64,000 nucleotides of DNA, taken from positions 29,956 through 93,955 of the forward strand of contig JAEYXX010000048.1 in NCBI GenBank assembly GCA_023431055.1, read 5' to 3'. This document shows positions 45,136-54,692 of the stretch, piece by piece (positions within the stretch are counted from its first letter, which is position 1; each line of letters starts with the position of its first letter). The notes beneath the pieces were generated by a model that did not search any database, was not told the origin of the DNA, and was given only the letters and a program-made list of their open reading frames with translations. Origin of the DNA: Pseudomonadota bacterium (GTDB lineage: Bacteria; Pseudomonadota; Gammaproteobacteria; Pseudomonadales; Pseudomonadaceae). Both the position numbers and the translations under genes were made by a program.

Positions 45136-46505
45136 TCGGCTTCGGCCGGCTCGCGCGGTTTGTCCTTGACGCTGGTGAATTTAAGCAGATGGGTGCGTTC
45201 GACCAGGATGTACAGCGCCGCGCCTGCGGCCAGGCCCCAACCCGCGCCGTAGACGGCGAGCACCACACCCATGGTGCCGGCGATGCCGCGCTCGGTGTTG
45301 TTGTTGAGCTGTTCGAAGCCGACCATCAGGCAGATGTAGCCGGTCAGGATCAGCGTCAGCGACAGGGCGATCGGCAGTACCGGCTGGAAGAAACTGACCA
45401 GCGGCAGCATGAACAGCGCGGCGAAACCGGTGATCCAGAAGGTGCCGGCGCCGCTGTAGATCGAGTCCATCGCCTTGCGCCCGTACTTGTAGCGTTCGGC
45501 CATGGTCGCCGCCACGGCTGTCCACAGCGGGCCGGCTAGGCCCGGGTAGGGCGCGAAGAAGGCGTGCAGGGCGTTGCGGATGGCGGTGACCAGGTGGATG
45601 CGGTCGACGTTGTTTTCGATCACCTCGTCGGTGCGCAGTTCATCGGCGCGCTGCATCAGCGACTGGCCGACGATGATATCGCCGAAGGCGATCACATAGG
45701 CGATCACTGCGGTGGGCACGGCCAGCATGAACACGTCGAGGCCGGGGAAGCCGACGTTGAACGGCAGGTAGTTCCACATCTCGCCGAAGGCCGGCGCGGT
45801 GATGCCCCATTTCACGTCCGGCATCTTGTACTCGCCCACGGCGATGCCGATGAAGATGGCGATCAGCATGCCCGGCACCATGCCGTAGTTGACGATCTTG
45901 CGGGCGAAGGGCACGCGCTCGGTCAGGCCCTTGAACGACACCGAGAACATCAGATACAGGCAGATCAGGCTGCCGAGAACCAGCGAGATCGGCGTGTTGG
46001 CCAGGCGGCCGCCCGCGCTGATTTCGCCCATCAGCGCGGCGATACCGGCGCCGATGATGATGCCGCCCTTCATCGAGTTGGGGATCAGTCGCACCAGGAC
46101 ACTGCCCAGGCGGGTGACGCCGAGGAACATGAAGATCACGAACACCAGAAACTGCAGGGCGAACAGCGCCTGAATGGCCGCAGGGCCCGGCTCGTAGTTG
46201 CCGAGAAACAGCAGCACCACGGGAATGCCGGGGGTGATCCAACCCGGCACCAGCGGCACGCCGAGCAGCGCCGGCAGCATGAAGCCGATGCCGCACACCA
46301 CCACGTAGGCCAGGGCCACGTCATAGGGCAGGCCGAGGTATTTCTCCAGCAGCGGGATCATCGCCAAACTGACCACGAACATGATCAGCGCCTGCAGCAT
46401 CTCGGCGGTTTCCCAGCGGTAATGCACGAAGGGTAGACGCACCTTGAACGGGCCGAAGGGCCAGTAAGGTTGTTCGTCGCCGTCACGGCGCTTGTAAATT
46501 TGCAT
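45132..46505 (-). CDS. NCS2/SLC23-like permease
   Basis: This 457-residue membrane protein has about 12 to 14 segments and the layout of the nucleobase/ascorbate (NCS2, solute carrier 23) superfamily. Substrate unknown; its place with acyl-CoA genes is odd for a nucleobase carrier. The stop codon lies in the repeat element, so the C-terminus may have been altered by insertion. Confidence 0.85.
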   Translation of the reverse strand: MQIYKRRDGDEQPYWPFGPFKVRLPFVHYRWETAEMLQALIMFVVSLAMIPLLEKYLGLPYDVALAYVVVCGIGFMLPALLGVPLVPGWITPGIPVVLLFLGNYEPGPAAIQALFALQFLVFVIFMFLGVTRLGSVLVRLIPNSMKGGIIIGAGIAALMGEISAGGRLANTPISLVLGSLICLYLMFSVSFKGLTERVPFARKIVNYGMVPGMLIAIFIGIAVGEYKMPDVKWGITAPAFGEMWNYLPFNVGFPGLDVFMLAVPTAVIAYVIAFGDIIVGQSLMQRADELRTDEVIENNVDRIHLVTAIRNALHAFFAPYPGLAGPLWTAVAATMAERYKYGRKAMDSIYSGAGTFWITGFAALFMLPLVSFFQPVLPIALSLTLILTGYICLMVGFEQLNNNTERGIAGTMGVVLAVYGAGWGLAAGAALYILVERTHLLKFTSVKDKPREPAEAD

Positions 46506-46563
46506 GAAGGTTCTCCGTCGGCCGCCTGGGCCGGTTCTTGTTGTTGTGAAAACGGTTCATTCA

Positions 46564-46586
46564 CCCCTCTCCCACCGGGAGAGGGG
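46564..46586. repeat. Hairpin between permease and synthetase genes
   Basis: CCCCTCTCCC and GGGAGAGGGG form a perfect 10-bp stem with a 3-base loop. Flanking bases extend the pairing partly. It is a common proteobacterial intergenic repeat and may act as transcript-end or mRNA-stability signal. Confidence 0.6.
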
Positions 46587-46605
46587 CCGGGGGTGAGGGC
46601 CGCTT

Positions 46606-48225
46606 CTACAGCGCCTTGGCCATATCGCGCAGGACGAACTTCTGGATCTTGCCGGTGCTGGTCTTCGGCAACTGGGTGAAGACCACGGTCTTGGGCACCT
46701 TGAAGCCGGCCAGGTGCTCGCGACAGAAGGTCATGATCTCGCTGTCGCTGGCCTGCTGGCCGGTCTTCAGGGTGATGAAGGCGCAGGGCGTCTCGCCCCA
46801 TTTCTCGTCCGGGCGGGCGACAACCGCCGCCTCCAGTACCGCAGGGTGGCGATAGAGCACGCCCTCGACCTCGATGGTGGAGATGTTCTCGCCGCCGGAG
46901 ATGATGATGTCCTTGAGGCGGTCGCGGATTTCCACGTAGCCATCGGCGTGGCACACACCGAGGTCACCGGTGTGGAACCAGCCGCCCTCGAAGGCCTCGG
47001 CGGTGGCGCTGGGGTTCTTCAGGTAGCCCTTCATCACGGTGTTGCCGCGCATGAAGATCTCGCCGATGGTCTGGCCGTCACGCGGTACCGGCTCCAGGGT
47101 TTTCGGGTCGGCCACCATCACCCCTTCCAGGGTCGGGTAGCGCACGCCCTGGCGCGCCTTGATAGTGGCGCGTTGTTCCAGCGGCAGTTCGTCCCATTCG
47201 GCGTGCCAGGCGCACAGGGTCACCGGACCGTAGACCTCGGTCAGGCCGTAGACGTGGGTCACGGCGATGCCCATTTCTTCCACCGCGCCGATCACCTTGG
47301 CGGGTGGCGCAGCACCGGCGACCATGGCCTTTACCGGGTGATCGATGGCCGCCTTGGCCTCGGCCGGCATGTTCACCAGGGCATTGAGCACGATGGGCGC
47401 GCCGCACAGGTGAGTGACCTGCTCGTCGCGGATCAGGGTGAGGATCTTCGCCGGGTCGACGCGGCGCAGGAACACGTGCACGCCCGCCAGGGCGGTGATG
47501 GTCCAGGGGTAGCACCAGCCGTTGCAGTGGAACATCGGCAACGTCCACAGGTAGACCGGATGGTTGCCCATGGCCCAGGTCATCTGGTTGCCCATGGCGT
47601 TGAGGAAGGCGCCACGGTGGTGATAGACCACGCCCTTGGGGTTGCCGGTGGTGCCGGAGGTGTAGTTGAGGCTGATGGCCTGCCACTCGTCTTCCGGCCA
47701 CTGCCAGGCAAATTCCGGGTCGCCCTCGGCGAGGAAGGCCTCGTAATCCAGGTCGCTGACCGCCTGGCCTTCGCCGTACTCGGGGTCGTCGACGTCGATC
47801 ACCAGCGGCGGATGATCGAGCATGCCGATGGCGGCGTGAATCACGTCGAAGAACTCGCGGTCGGCGATCACCACCTTGGCTTCGCCATGCTGCAGCATGA
47901 AGGCGATGGCCTCGGCATCCAGGCGCACGTTGAGGGTGTTGAGCACCGCGCCGATCATTGGCACGCCGAAATGCGCTTCGAGCATGGCCGGGATGTTCGG
48001 CAGCATCACCGCCACCGTGTCGCCCTTACCGATACCGCGGCCGGCCAGCGCCGAGGCCAGGCGCCGGCAGCGCGCGTAGGTCTCGGCCCAGTTACGGCGA
48101 ATCGAGCCATGCACCACCGCCGGGTAGTGCGGGTAGACCGCCGCCGTACGCTCAATGAAGCTCAGGGGGCTGAGGGCGACGTGGTTGACGGCAGCGCGGC
48201 CGAGACCCTGCTCGTAGATCGACAT
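46606..48225 (-). CDS. Acyl-CoA synthetase (AMP-binding family)
   Basis: This 539-residue ligase has the P-loop YTSGTTGNPKG at 188-198 and the C-terminal catalytic PKTSTGKIQK with Lys526. The sequence fits medium-chain or methylthiopropionate-CoA ligases (AlkK/DmdB type). It is divergent from a histidine kinase gene that may control it and upstream of the permease on the same strand. Confidence 0.93.
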   Translation of the reverse strand: MSIYEQGLGRAAVNHVALSPLSFIERTAAVYPHYPAVVHGSIRRNWAETYARCRRLASALAGRGIGKGDTVAVMLPNIPAMLEAHFGVPMIGAVLNTLNVRLDAEAIAFMLQHGEAKVVIADREFFDVIHAAIGMLDHPPLVIDVDDPEYGEGQAVSDLDYEAFLAEGDPEFAWQWPEDEWQAISLNYTSGTTGNPKGVVYHHRGAFLNAMGNQMTWAMGNHPVYLWTLPMFHCNGWCYPWTITALAGVHVFLRRVDPAKILTLIRDEQVTHLCGAPIVLNALVNMPAEAKAAIDHPVKAMVAGAAPPAKVIGAVEEMGIAVTHVYGLTEVYGPVTLCAWHAEWDELPLEQRATIKARQGVRYPTLEGVMVADPKTLEPVPRDGQTIGEIFMRGNTVMKGYLKNPSATAEAFEGGWFHTGDLGVCHADGYVEIRDRLKDIIISGGENISTIEVEGVLYRHPAVLEAAVVARPDEKWGETPCAFITLKTGQQASDSEIMTFCREHLAGFKVPKTVVFTQLPKTSTGKIQKFVLRDMAKAL

Positions 48226-48366
48226 GGCGGATACACCTTTGGCTGATTGTTAGCTCTGGTTATTCCGGTAATGATGCAGGCATTACCGAAGCTTGCTGGT
48301 TTCGATTTATAGGTCATTTCTATTTTGTATGGAAGTTGTACCAAGGTTTTATAGAATAATTACTAT

Positions 48367-50289
48367 ATGAAGAATGACGCTCATCTCTCAGCCGTTCCCC
48401 TGCAGTCCTGGCTGCGCATCCAGCGCGAGGCGCCACCGCTGGGCGCTCGGGCCGAGGCCTTGCGCCAGGCCTTGCTGGGGTGCCCGCAGGTGCGCCAGGC
48501 TTGGTACCTCACCTGGCAGCCGGCCAGTCGTACCTATGCCCAGGTCGATGACGGCCCGCGCCTGCCACCCGGCATGGGTGATCCGCTGGAGGCCAGCGAC
48601 GAAGCGCTATTTGCGGCGTTCGGTGAGCAGGCGAGTCTGACCTTCGACGCCCTGCGCCGGCTGCCGTGCTGGCTGGCCGGGCGTTTGCGTCGCGCCGCGC
48701 TGCATCATGGCCAGGCGCTGGCCCTAGAGCTGCAGCCCGGCCAACCGGGCGTGCTGCTGTTGCAGGTTGACGAGGCGGCCGGGCTGGAGTGGCTGCCCTG
48801 GTTGCGCGAGCTGCTGGTGCAGATGGTCGAACTGGCCTCGGGGCTGGCGCGCAGTGCGCCGCTGCTGTCATCCGACCCGCAGCCGGCGCTGCTGCTCGAC
48901 GCCGAGGCGCGTCTGCTGGAGAGCAACGCGGCGTTGCAGGGGCTACTTGGTGAGCGCTCGCTGGCTCAGGTGGGCGAGCTGCTGCCGGTGAACCATTTGC
49001 CGCTGGTGCGCGCCTGCCTGGAGCAGTCGCGGGCTGTGGAGGCGGTGGAGGCGCAGGATGGCGAGCGCATCCTGATCTGGAGCTTTATCCCCGATGTGGC
49101 AGAGCAGCGGGTGCTGGCGCGCTGCCGTGAGGCCACCCGCGAAGTCCTTGAGCAGCGCGAGGCGACGCGCGCCCGGCGCCTGTATCGGCTGATCACCGAG
49201 AACACCACCGATCTGATTTCCCGGCATACCCCGGATGGCGTGTTTCTCGACGCCACACCCGCTAGCTGGACATTGCTCGGCTATTGGCCGGAAGAACTGC
49301 GTGGCATGGCCGTCGACAGCCTGCTGCATCCGCAGGATCAGTTGCAGCAGGCCAAGCAGGCGCGCGAAGCGCTGGAGCAGGACGGCTACCACACCATGAG
49401 CTATCGCATCCGGCATCGCGATGGGCGTTATCTCTGGTTCGAGACCGCCAGCCGCGCGATTCGCGAGACCTACACCGGTGCGGTGGTCGAGGTGGTCAGC
49501 GTGTCGCGCGACATCACCGCGCGCATCCAGGCCGAGGACAACAAGCGCCGTCTGGAAGACGAGCTGGCGCACACCACGCGGCTGATTACTCTGGGCGAAC
49601 TGGCCTCGGGCATCGCCCACGAGATCAACCAGCCGCTGGCGGCGGTGGTCAACTACGCCAGCGCCAGCCAGCGCTATCTGCAGGGGGTGGGCGGCGATCC
49701 AGCCGGTGTCGACAAGGTGGGCCAGGGCCTGGCGCGCATCACCGAGCACGCCAATCACGCCTCGGCAGTGATCAAGCGCCTGCGCGCCTTCCTGCGCAAG
49801 GGCCAGCGGCGCATGCAGGCGCTGAACCTGGCCGAGGTGGCGCGCGAAGCGGTGCGTCTGTGCAACTGGGAGGCCGGTACGGCGCAGGTGGCGGTGAGCG
49901 ACCTGTTGCCGGACAATCTGCCGCCGGTATTCGCCGACCGCGTGCTGCTCGAACAGGTACTGCTCAACCTGCTGCGCAATGCCATCGATGCCAACCGCGA
50001 ACGTCATCCCGGAGCCCCTTCGCAGGTCCGTCTGGAGGCAAGCGAAGCGGACGGCAACCTGACGATCCGGGTGATCGATCAGGGGCCGGGTGTCAGCGAC
50101 GAGCAGATGGGCAAGCTGTTTACCCCCTTCTACACCAGCAAGGCCGATGGACTGGGGCTTGGCCTGTCCATGAGCCGCAGCATCATCGAAGGCTTCGGCG
50201 GTGCGCTGGAAGCCTTCCCGGCCGAGGCGGGTGGGTTGTGCCTGGAGTGTCGTTTGCCGTTGGGGCGGGGCGAGGAGTGTGAGGGGTAA
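48367..50289 (+). CDS. PAS-domain sensor histidine kinase
   Basis: This 640-residue kinase has a PAS domain at about 277-390 and the phospho-acceptor His418 (GIAHEINQPLAA). The ATPase boxes follow: NLLRNAIDA, DQGPGVS, FTPFYTSK and GLGLGLSMS. No membrane segment is evident, so it is likely a cytosolic sensor. The ATG at 48367 has no ribosome-binding site, and AT-rich sequence abuts it. A leaderless mRNA is possible. It pairs with the regulator at 50444. Confidence 0.93.
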   Translation: MKNDAHLSAVPLQSWLRIQREAPPLGARAEALRQALLGCPQVRQAWYLTWQPASRTYAQVDDGPRLPPGMGDPLEASDEALFAAFGEQASLTFDALRRLPCWLAGRLRRAALHHGQALALELQPGQPGVLLLQVDEAAGLEWLPWLRELLVQMVELASGLARSAPLLSSDPQPALLLDAEARLLESNAALQGLLGERSLAQVGELLPVNHLPLVRACLEQSRAVEAVEAQDGERILIWSFIPDVAEQRVLARCREATREVLEQREATRARRLYRLITENTTDLISRHTPDGVFLDATPASWTLLGYWPEELRGMAVDSLLHPQDQLQQAKQAREALEQDGYHTMSYRIRHRDGRYLWFETASRAIRETYTGAVVEVVSVSRDITARIQAEDNKRRLEDELAHTTRLITLGELASGIAHEINQPLAAVVNYASASQRYLQGVGGDPAGVDKVGQGLARITEHANHASAVIKRLRAFLRKGQRRMQALNLAEVAREAVRLCNWEAGTAQVAVSDLLPDNLPPVFADRVLLEQVLLNLLRNAIDANRERHPGAPSQVRLEASEADGNLTIRVIDQGPGVSDEQMGKLFTPFYTSKADGLGLGLSMSRSIIEGFGGALEAFPAEAGGLCLECRLPLGRGEECEG

Positions 50290-50295
50290 TCCGAG

Positions 50296-50392
50296 GTAGG
50301 GCGTACTCGCGTAGCAGTACGCCGTTTGGACGGTGGCGTGGCGCGAATTGGCGGACTGTTCGCTGGCGCTCCTGAGTCCGCCCTACGGCGGC
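50296..50392. repeat. Palindromes between kinase and regulator genes
   Basis: GTAGGGCGTACTCGCGTAGC with a mirrored GTACGCC, followed by GGCGGACTGTT...GTCCGCCCTAC, form two hairpin units of the Pseudomonas type. They fill most of the 154 bp gap inside the two-component pair. Confidence 0.65.
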
Positions 50393-50443
50393 CGGCGCTA
50401 CCCAAACTAGGTCACGCATAACAACAAGAGGAGCAGTACAGGG

Positions 50444-51085
50444 ATGCAACAACGGGTTTATGTGGTCGATGACGACCAGGGCATGCTCGACTCGACGCTC
50501 TGGCTGCTGGAGTCGGTGGGGCTGACCGGCGTGCCATTCACCAGCGGTCGGGCCTTTCTTGAGGCTTGCGATCCGAGCGCCAATGCCTGTGTGCTGCTCG
50601 ATGTGCGCATGCCCGGCATGGGCGGGCTGAATGTGCAGGAGGAGATGCGCGCGCGTGGCATCGACCTGCCGGTGATCTTCGTCAGCGGGCATGCTGACGT
50701 GCCCATCGTCGTGCGCGCGTTCAAGGCCGGCGCGGTGGATTTCATCGAGAAGCCCTACAACGAGCAATTGCTGCTCGACAGCGTGCAGCAGGCGCTGGAT
50801 CGCCGTCCGGCCCGTTCACCGCGCGATCCGCGTCTGGTCGAGGTGCAGGCGCGGCTCGACCAGCTCACCCCGCGCGAGCGCGACGTGCTGCTGCCGCTGG
50901 TGCGCGGCTACACCAATCGCGAAGTGGCCGAGCAGCTCGATATCAGCGTGAAGACCGTCGACCTGTATCGTTCGCGGGTGATGAAGCGCATGCAGGCCGA
51001 GACGCTGCCAGAGCTGGTAGGCATGGTCATCGCCGCCGGGCTGGTCGATCCGTTGGCGTTGCGTTCCGGTGCGGTAAGCAGCTAG
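50444..51085 (+). CDS. FixJ/NarL-type response regulator
   Basis: This 213-residue regulator has a receiver domain with Asp53 (LLDVRMPG), Ser81 and Lys103, and a LuxR-type helix-turn-helix at about 140-200 (LTPRERDVLLPL). It is the likely partner of the PAS kinase and may control the divergent synthetase operon. AGAGGAG lies upstream of the ATG. Confidence 0.94.
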   Translation: MQQRVYVVDDDQGMLDSTLWLLESVGLTGVPFTSGRAFLEACDPSANACVLLDVRMPGMGGLNVQEEMRARGIDLPVIFVSGHADVPIVVRAFKAGAVDFIEKPYNEQLLLDSVQQALDRRPARSPRDPRLVEVQARLDQLTPRERDVLLPLVRGYTNREVAEQLDISVKTVDLYRSRVMKRMQAETLPELVGMVIAAGLVDPLALRSGAVSS

Positions 51086-51089
51086 TTGC

Positions 51090-51701
51090 TCAGTCGGCCC
51101 AGCCGCGATAGACGTGGGTCATCGGCCTTGGCCCCTTGAGATAGCCGGTGCTCAGTTCGCGGATATGAAAGCCGCCGGCTCCTATTAGCGCGGGTATGTC
51201 GCGATCCAGATGGCAGCCGCCGGCCAGCGGTTTCCACAGCGGCGTCAGGCGCTTTTGCCAGCGCACCACCGGCAGATCCGGCGCCAGACCGTGTTCGCAA
51301 AACAGCAGGCGCCCGCCAGGCTTCAATACGCGGCGCATTTCGCGCAGGGCGGCGATGGCATCGGGGATGGTGCACAGGGTGAAGGTGCAGACGATGTCGT
51401 CGAAGCTGGCGTCCTCGGCCCGAATCTGCCCCAGCTCCAGGGCGATCATTTCCACCGGCACCTGGCAGCGCGCGGCGCGTTCACGGGCCAGGCGCTGCAT
51501 GGCGGCGGATGGGTCGACGCCAACCACCACCTCGACCCGCTGCGGGTCGTAGAAACCCAGGTTGAGGCCACTGCCGATGCCGATTTCCAGTACGCGTCCG
51601 TGCGCCAGCGGCACGAGTTGCGAGCGCGCCTTCATGACCGCGCCCATGCCGCAGGCGAAATCGATCAGGTGCGGCAGGATATGGCGGTCATAAAGGCCCA
51701 T
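51090..51701 (-). CDS. Class I SAM-dependent methyltransferase
   Basis: This 203-residue protein has the SAM loop VLEIGIGSGLNL and a methyltransferase type 11 pattern (VLKPGGRLLFCEHG). It is the last of three minus-strand genes with short gaps. Substrate unknown. Confidence 0.9.
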   Translation of the reverse strand: MGLYDRHILPHLIDFACGMGAVMKARSQLVPLAHGRVLEIGIGSGLNLGFYDPQRVEVVVGVDPSAAMQRLARERAARCQVPVEMIALELGQIRAEDASFDDIVCTFTLCTIPDAIAALREMRRVLKPGGRLLFCEHGLAPDLPVVRWQKRLTPLWKPLAGGCHLDRDIPALIGAGGFHIRELSTGYLKGPRPMTHVYRGWAD

Positions 51702-51704
51702 GGT

Positions 51705-52049
51705 TCAGGCTTCGTCCTGCCCCTCATCGTCCTCATCATTGTCGCCGCGATAGGCGGCAAAGCATTTGAGGGTGTGGTTGACCTCGCTGCCTGCGATCAA
51801 CCAGCTGTCGTCCGCTTCGCTGTAGCGCGCAGCCTGCACCGAAGCCAGGGAGAACTTCCACAGGCGGCGTTCGCGACCGTCGATGCAGTGTACCTGCAGC
51901 AGCGGTTTGGCGGCGCTGTCGCTGCCAGCCGTGCCGGCGCTGATCTGCGCAAGCAATTCGGTGTCGAGGTCGAATTGCCAGGCATACAGGCCGTCGATCT
52001 CGAGCATGTCGGCGTCTTGCAGGGCCTCGATCAGGCTTGTCGGTTTCAT
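51705..52049 (-). CDS. Conserved-looking hypothetical acidic protein
   Basis: This 114-residue acidic protein, with a C-terminal run of Asp and Glu (DNDEDDEGQDEA), has no domain I can name with confidence. ATG 52049 was chosen; GTG 52061 is possible. It sits between the methyltransferase and SDR genes with gaps of 3 and 16 bp, so it is likely co-transcribed. Confidence 0.7.
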   Translation of the reverse strand: MKPTSLIEALQDADMLEIDGLYAWQFDLDTELLAQISAGTAGSDSAAKPLLQVHCIDGRERRLWKFSLASVQAARYSEADDSWLIAGSEVNHTLKCFAAYRGDNDEDDEGQDEA

Positions 52050-52065
52050 CGTTTCATCCACGGTA

Positions 52066-52707
52066 TCAGCGCCCCAGCCGGCGCAGGTCGGCAGACTCTA
52101 TCACGCGCACACCGTCTTCCTCTTCCAGGGCCAGACGCCACAGGGCGCGAGCCAGGGCACAGGCGTCGATGCCACGGTACCTGCCCGGCAGCCAGCGCAG
52201 CAGGGGAGCCGCGAGGCGCTCGCCGAGACGAAACTCATGGCGTGCTCCGAGCAGGAGCGATGGGCGGGCGATGGTCAGTTGCGGCCAGTCCATGGCTTTC
52301 AGCGCTTCTTCGGTCTCGCCTTTGACGCGGTTGTAGAACACCGAAGAGTCGGGGCTGGCGCCCAGAGCGCTGATCACCACCAGATGCCGCGCGCCCAGCT
52401 CGCGAGCGCGGCGGGCGAAAGCCAGCACGAGATCGTGGTCGACAGCACGAAAGGCCTCCTGCGAGCCGGCCTGCTTGATGGTACTGCCCAGGCAGCAGAA
52501 GGCGGTATCGACCTGGCCGGACAGTTGCGGCAGTAGCGCCTGTAGGTCACCCACCGGGTTTTCCAGATGCGGATGGGCGGCCAATGGGCGACGTGTCGGT
52601 GCCAGCACGCGGGTGACCGTTGGCTCGCTGAGCAGGCGGTCGAGCAGGTGTTCACCGGTGAGTCCGGTGGCGCCAGCGATAAGGATGTGCTGCGGGGTCA
52701 GGTACAT
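52066..52707 (-). CDS. NAD(P)-binding atypical SDR protein
   Basis: This 213-residue protein begins with the Rossmann motif [11 protein letters not shown] and has a VISALGA and YNRVKGETE pattern, as in atypical short-chain dehydrogenases (YwnB/HTATIP2-like). Probably an oxidoreductase or sensor. It starts the three-gene unit. Confidence 0.88.
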   Translation of the reverse strand: MYLTPQHILIAGATGLTGEHLLDRLLSEPTVTRVLAPTRRPLAAHPHLENPVGDLQALLPQLSGQVDTAFCCLGSTIKQAGSQEAFRAVDHDLVLAFARRARELGARHLVVISALGASPDSSVFYNRVKGETEEALKAMDWPQLTIARPSLLLGARHEFRLGERLAAPLLRWLPGRYRGIDACALARALWRLALEEEDGVRVIESADLRRLGR

Positions 52708-52820
52708 GCAGTTGTCTCTTGTCCGTTACAGTTCAGCTTAACAGGCCGTGGCAAAACTAACCTGGCCTTGCCCGCCTGCGGCGCTCCGATTTCTGCAGTC
52801 AGGCAATGATCTGCGACCTG

Positions 52821-54545
52821 TCAGTCCTTTGCCGGGCTGCTGGCCACGGCGCCGAGCGCGCGTTCGGCCTGGCTCTGACGCAGTTCACGCCAATGCTGGA
52901 GTACGCCGCGTGGCGCCCAGATCTGCGGTTCGGAAGGTTCGAAACCGTCGATCTGCTCGCGCTCGGCGACGCGTTCCCTGGCCAGCTCGAAGGCCCGTTC
53001 CAGGTTATCGGTTTCGCCCAGCGCTTCGGCGAACAGGGCGCGACCGAAGTAGGTGAAGTCGTTCTCCTCGCTGCAGCCGAAGGACACCCGGTCGGCACGG
53101 GCGGCGGTCATCACCAGGGTTTTCTCATCCTTGAGCGGCGGGATGAAGCCGCCGGAGTAGCAGGCCGAAACCACCACCACCTTGTTGCGTTGTTTGAGTG
53201 GCGCCAGCAGCGCGGCCAGCTCGCTGGCCGGCAGATCGGCCAGTTGCAGGCGCGGCTGGTCGAGATTGAGTTCGTGGCGGCTTGAGCCATGGCTGGTCAG
53301 GTAGATGAAGATCAGGTCTTCCTCGCCGCTGCGTTCGGCCAGCGCCTGCACCACGCGGGTGAGGTTCTCGCGGGTGGCCAGTGGGCGGTCGGCAAGGTGG
53401 TCGCGGTGGTTGATCAGGCTGACGCTGCCATGAGCACCGAAGCGCTCGCGCATCAGTCGGCTGACATAATCAGCCTCGCGCATGAACACACTTTGCTTGC
53501 CATCGCCGGCCAGGGTCAGTGCATAGAGTTCGCGCGCCGAGGTTGAGGCCGGAATCGCGGCGATGGCTTCATCGAGCAGTTGCCCTTGTTGCAGCAGGCC
53601 CAGTTCGAGGCTGTCGGGCAGCATCCGGCCCTGTTCATCGCGGAGCAGGCGCCCGCGCTGCCAGGTACCGGACTGACGGCTGCCGTCAGCCAGGGTCAAC
53701 GTGCCCTTGCCACTGTACTCACCCGCAGAAAAGCGGCCCCGGTAGGCGCTGCCGTCGGGCAGGGTGAGCAGGCCTTCGCCTTCGTACTGCCAGTCGGCGA
53801 ATTCGCCGAGGTAGCGGGTGCCGGCGCCGTCGGTATATTCACCGGGGCCCTGCATCACGCCCTCGATGAACTCCCCTGCCCAGGTTTCGCCGCTGGCGCT
53901 CTGGTAGCGGCCCTTGCCGTGGAATTCGTCATTCTGGAAGCCGCCGCTGTAGTGGTCGCCATCGGCATTCTGGTAACTGCCCTGGCCGCTGAGCAGCCCT
54001 TGGGCGAACACGCCGCTGTACTGGTTGCCGTAGGCGTCGCTACGCACGCCCTGGCCCTCTGGTTGACCGTTGACGAACTGGCCCTGAAAGCTGCTGCCGT
54101 CAGCCATCTCCAGCTTGCCCAGGCCATGAAAGCGGTCGTTGAGAAATTCGCCATGGTAACGCTGGCCGCCCTGTTCGAGCAGGCCGACGCCGCTGAAACG
54201 GTTACGTTCGAACGTGCCTGTGTAGCGACTGCCGTCGCTGTAGGTCAGGGTGCCCTGGCCGTGGAACATGCCCTGATGGAATTCCCCCTGATAGTGTTCG
54301 CCGCCCGGGCCTTGCCACTCGCCGCTGCCTTCGAGCATGCCGTCCTTGAACTGGCCGGCGAACCAGCTGCCGTTGCGATAGTCCAGGCGCCCCGGGCCTT
54401 GCAGCAGGCCATCGACGATTTCGCCACGGTACTGGCCGCCATCCGGCAGGGTAGCGTTGGCTGGCAACAGTGGGCGGGCCTGGTCGCAGCCTGCGAGCAG
54501 CAGGGCCAGGCAAAGAGGGAGCAAGCGCAAGGCAGGGGGATTCAT
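52821..54545 (-). CDS. MORN-repeat lipoprotein with C13-family caspase-like peptidase domain
   Basis: This 574-residue protein has a lipoprotein signal with lipobox LLAGC (Cys20). About ten to twelve MORN repeats (~38-300) follow, each of the YxGxFxxGxxxGxG kind. The C-terminal peptidase C13 (legumain/caspase-like) domain has the dyad His419 (TSHGSS) and Cys462 (SACYSGG). The start at 54545 was chosen for the signal peptide. It is probably anchored in a membrane, facing the periplasm. Substrate unknown. Confidence 0.88.
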   Translation of the reverse strand: MNPPALRLLPLCLALLLAGCDQARPLLPANATLPDGGQYRGEIVDGLLQGPGRLDYRNGSWFAGQFKDGMLEGSGEWQGPGGEHYQGEFHQGMFHGQGTLTYSDGSRYTGTFERNRFSGVGLLEQGGQRYHGEFLNDRFHGLGKLEMADGSSFQGQFVNGQPEGQGVRSDAYGNQYSGVFAQGLLSGQGSYQNADGDHYSGGFQNDEFHGKGRYQSASGETWAGEFIEGVMQGPGEYTDGAGTRYLGEFADWQYEGEGLLTLPDGSAYRGRFSAGEYSGKGTLTLADGSRQSGTWQRGRLLRDEQGRMLPDSLELGLLQQGQLLDEAIAAIPASTSARELYALTLAGDGKQSVFMREADYVSRLMRERFGAHGSVSLINHRDHLADRPLATRENLTRVVQALAERSGEEDLIFIYLTSHGSSRHELNLDQPRLQLADLPASELAALLAPLKQRNKVVVVSACYSGGFIPPLKDEKTLVMTAARADRVSFGCSEENDFTYFGRALFAEALGETDNLERAFELARERVAEREQIDGFEPSEPQIWAPRGVLQHWRELRQSQAERALGAVASSPAKD

Positions 54546-54692
54546 GACGGACATCCAGGTCGGTGCTTTGCCCGCAGTATGCCGCAAGCCCGAGTGCTTG
54601 CGCTGCCGCACTGCACGCTTTGCCATCATCGCCGGGATCCCGCTCGGGTGCGAGGCACCGCAAGCGGGAGCGATTCGGAATGTCCGGGGGCG

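Noticed and set aside
46714..48246. 510-codon plus-strand open frame
   Set aside because: It is antisense to the acyl-CoA synthetase gene.
48336..48366. Possible -35/-10 pair before the kinase gene
   Set aside because: TTGTAC and TAGAAT are 10 bp apart, and TTGTAC to TACTAT is 19 bp with the -10 touching the start codon; neither is convincing.
52739..52759. AACAGGCCGTGGCAAAACTA, like the end of the inverted-repeat element
   Set aside because: Only one end-like stretch with mismatches is present and no opposite end was found, so it may be chance or a remnant.
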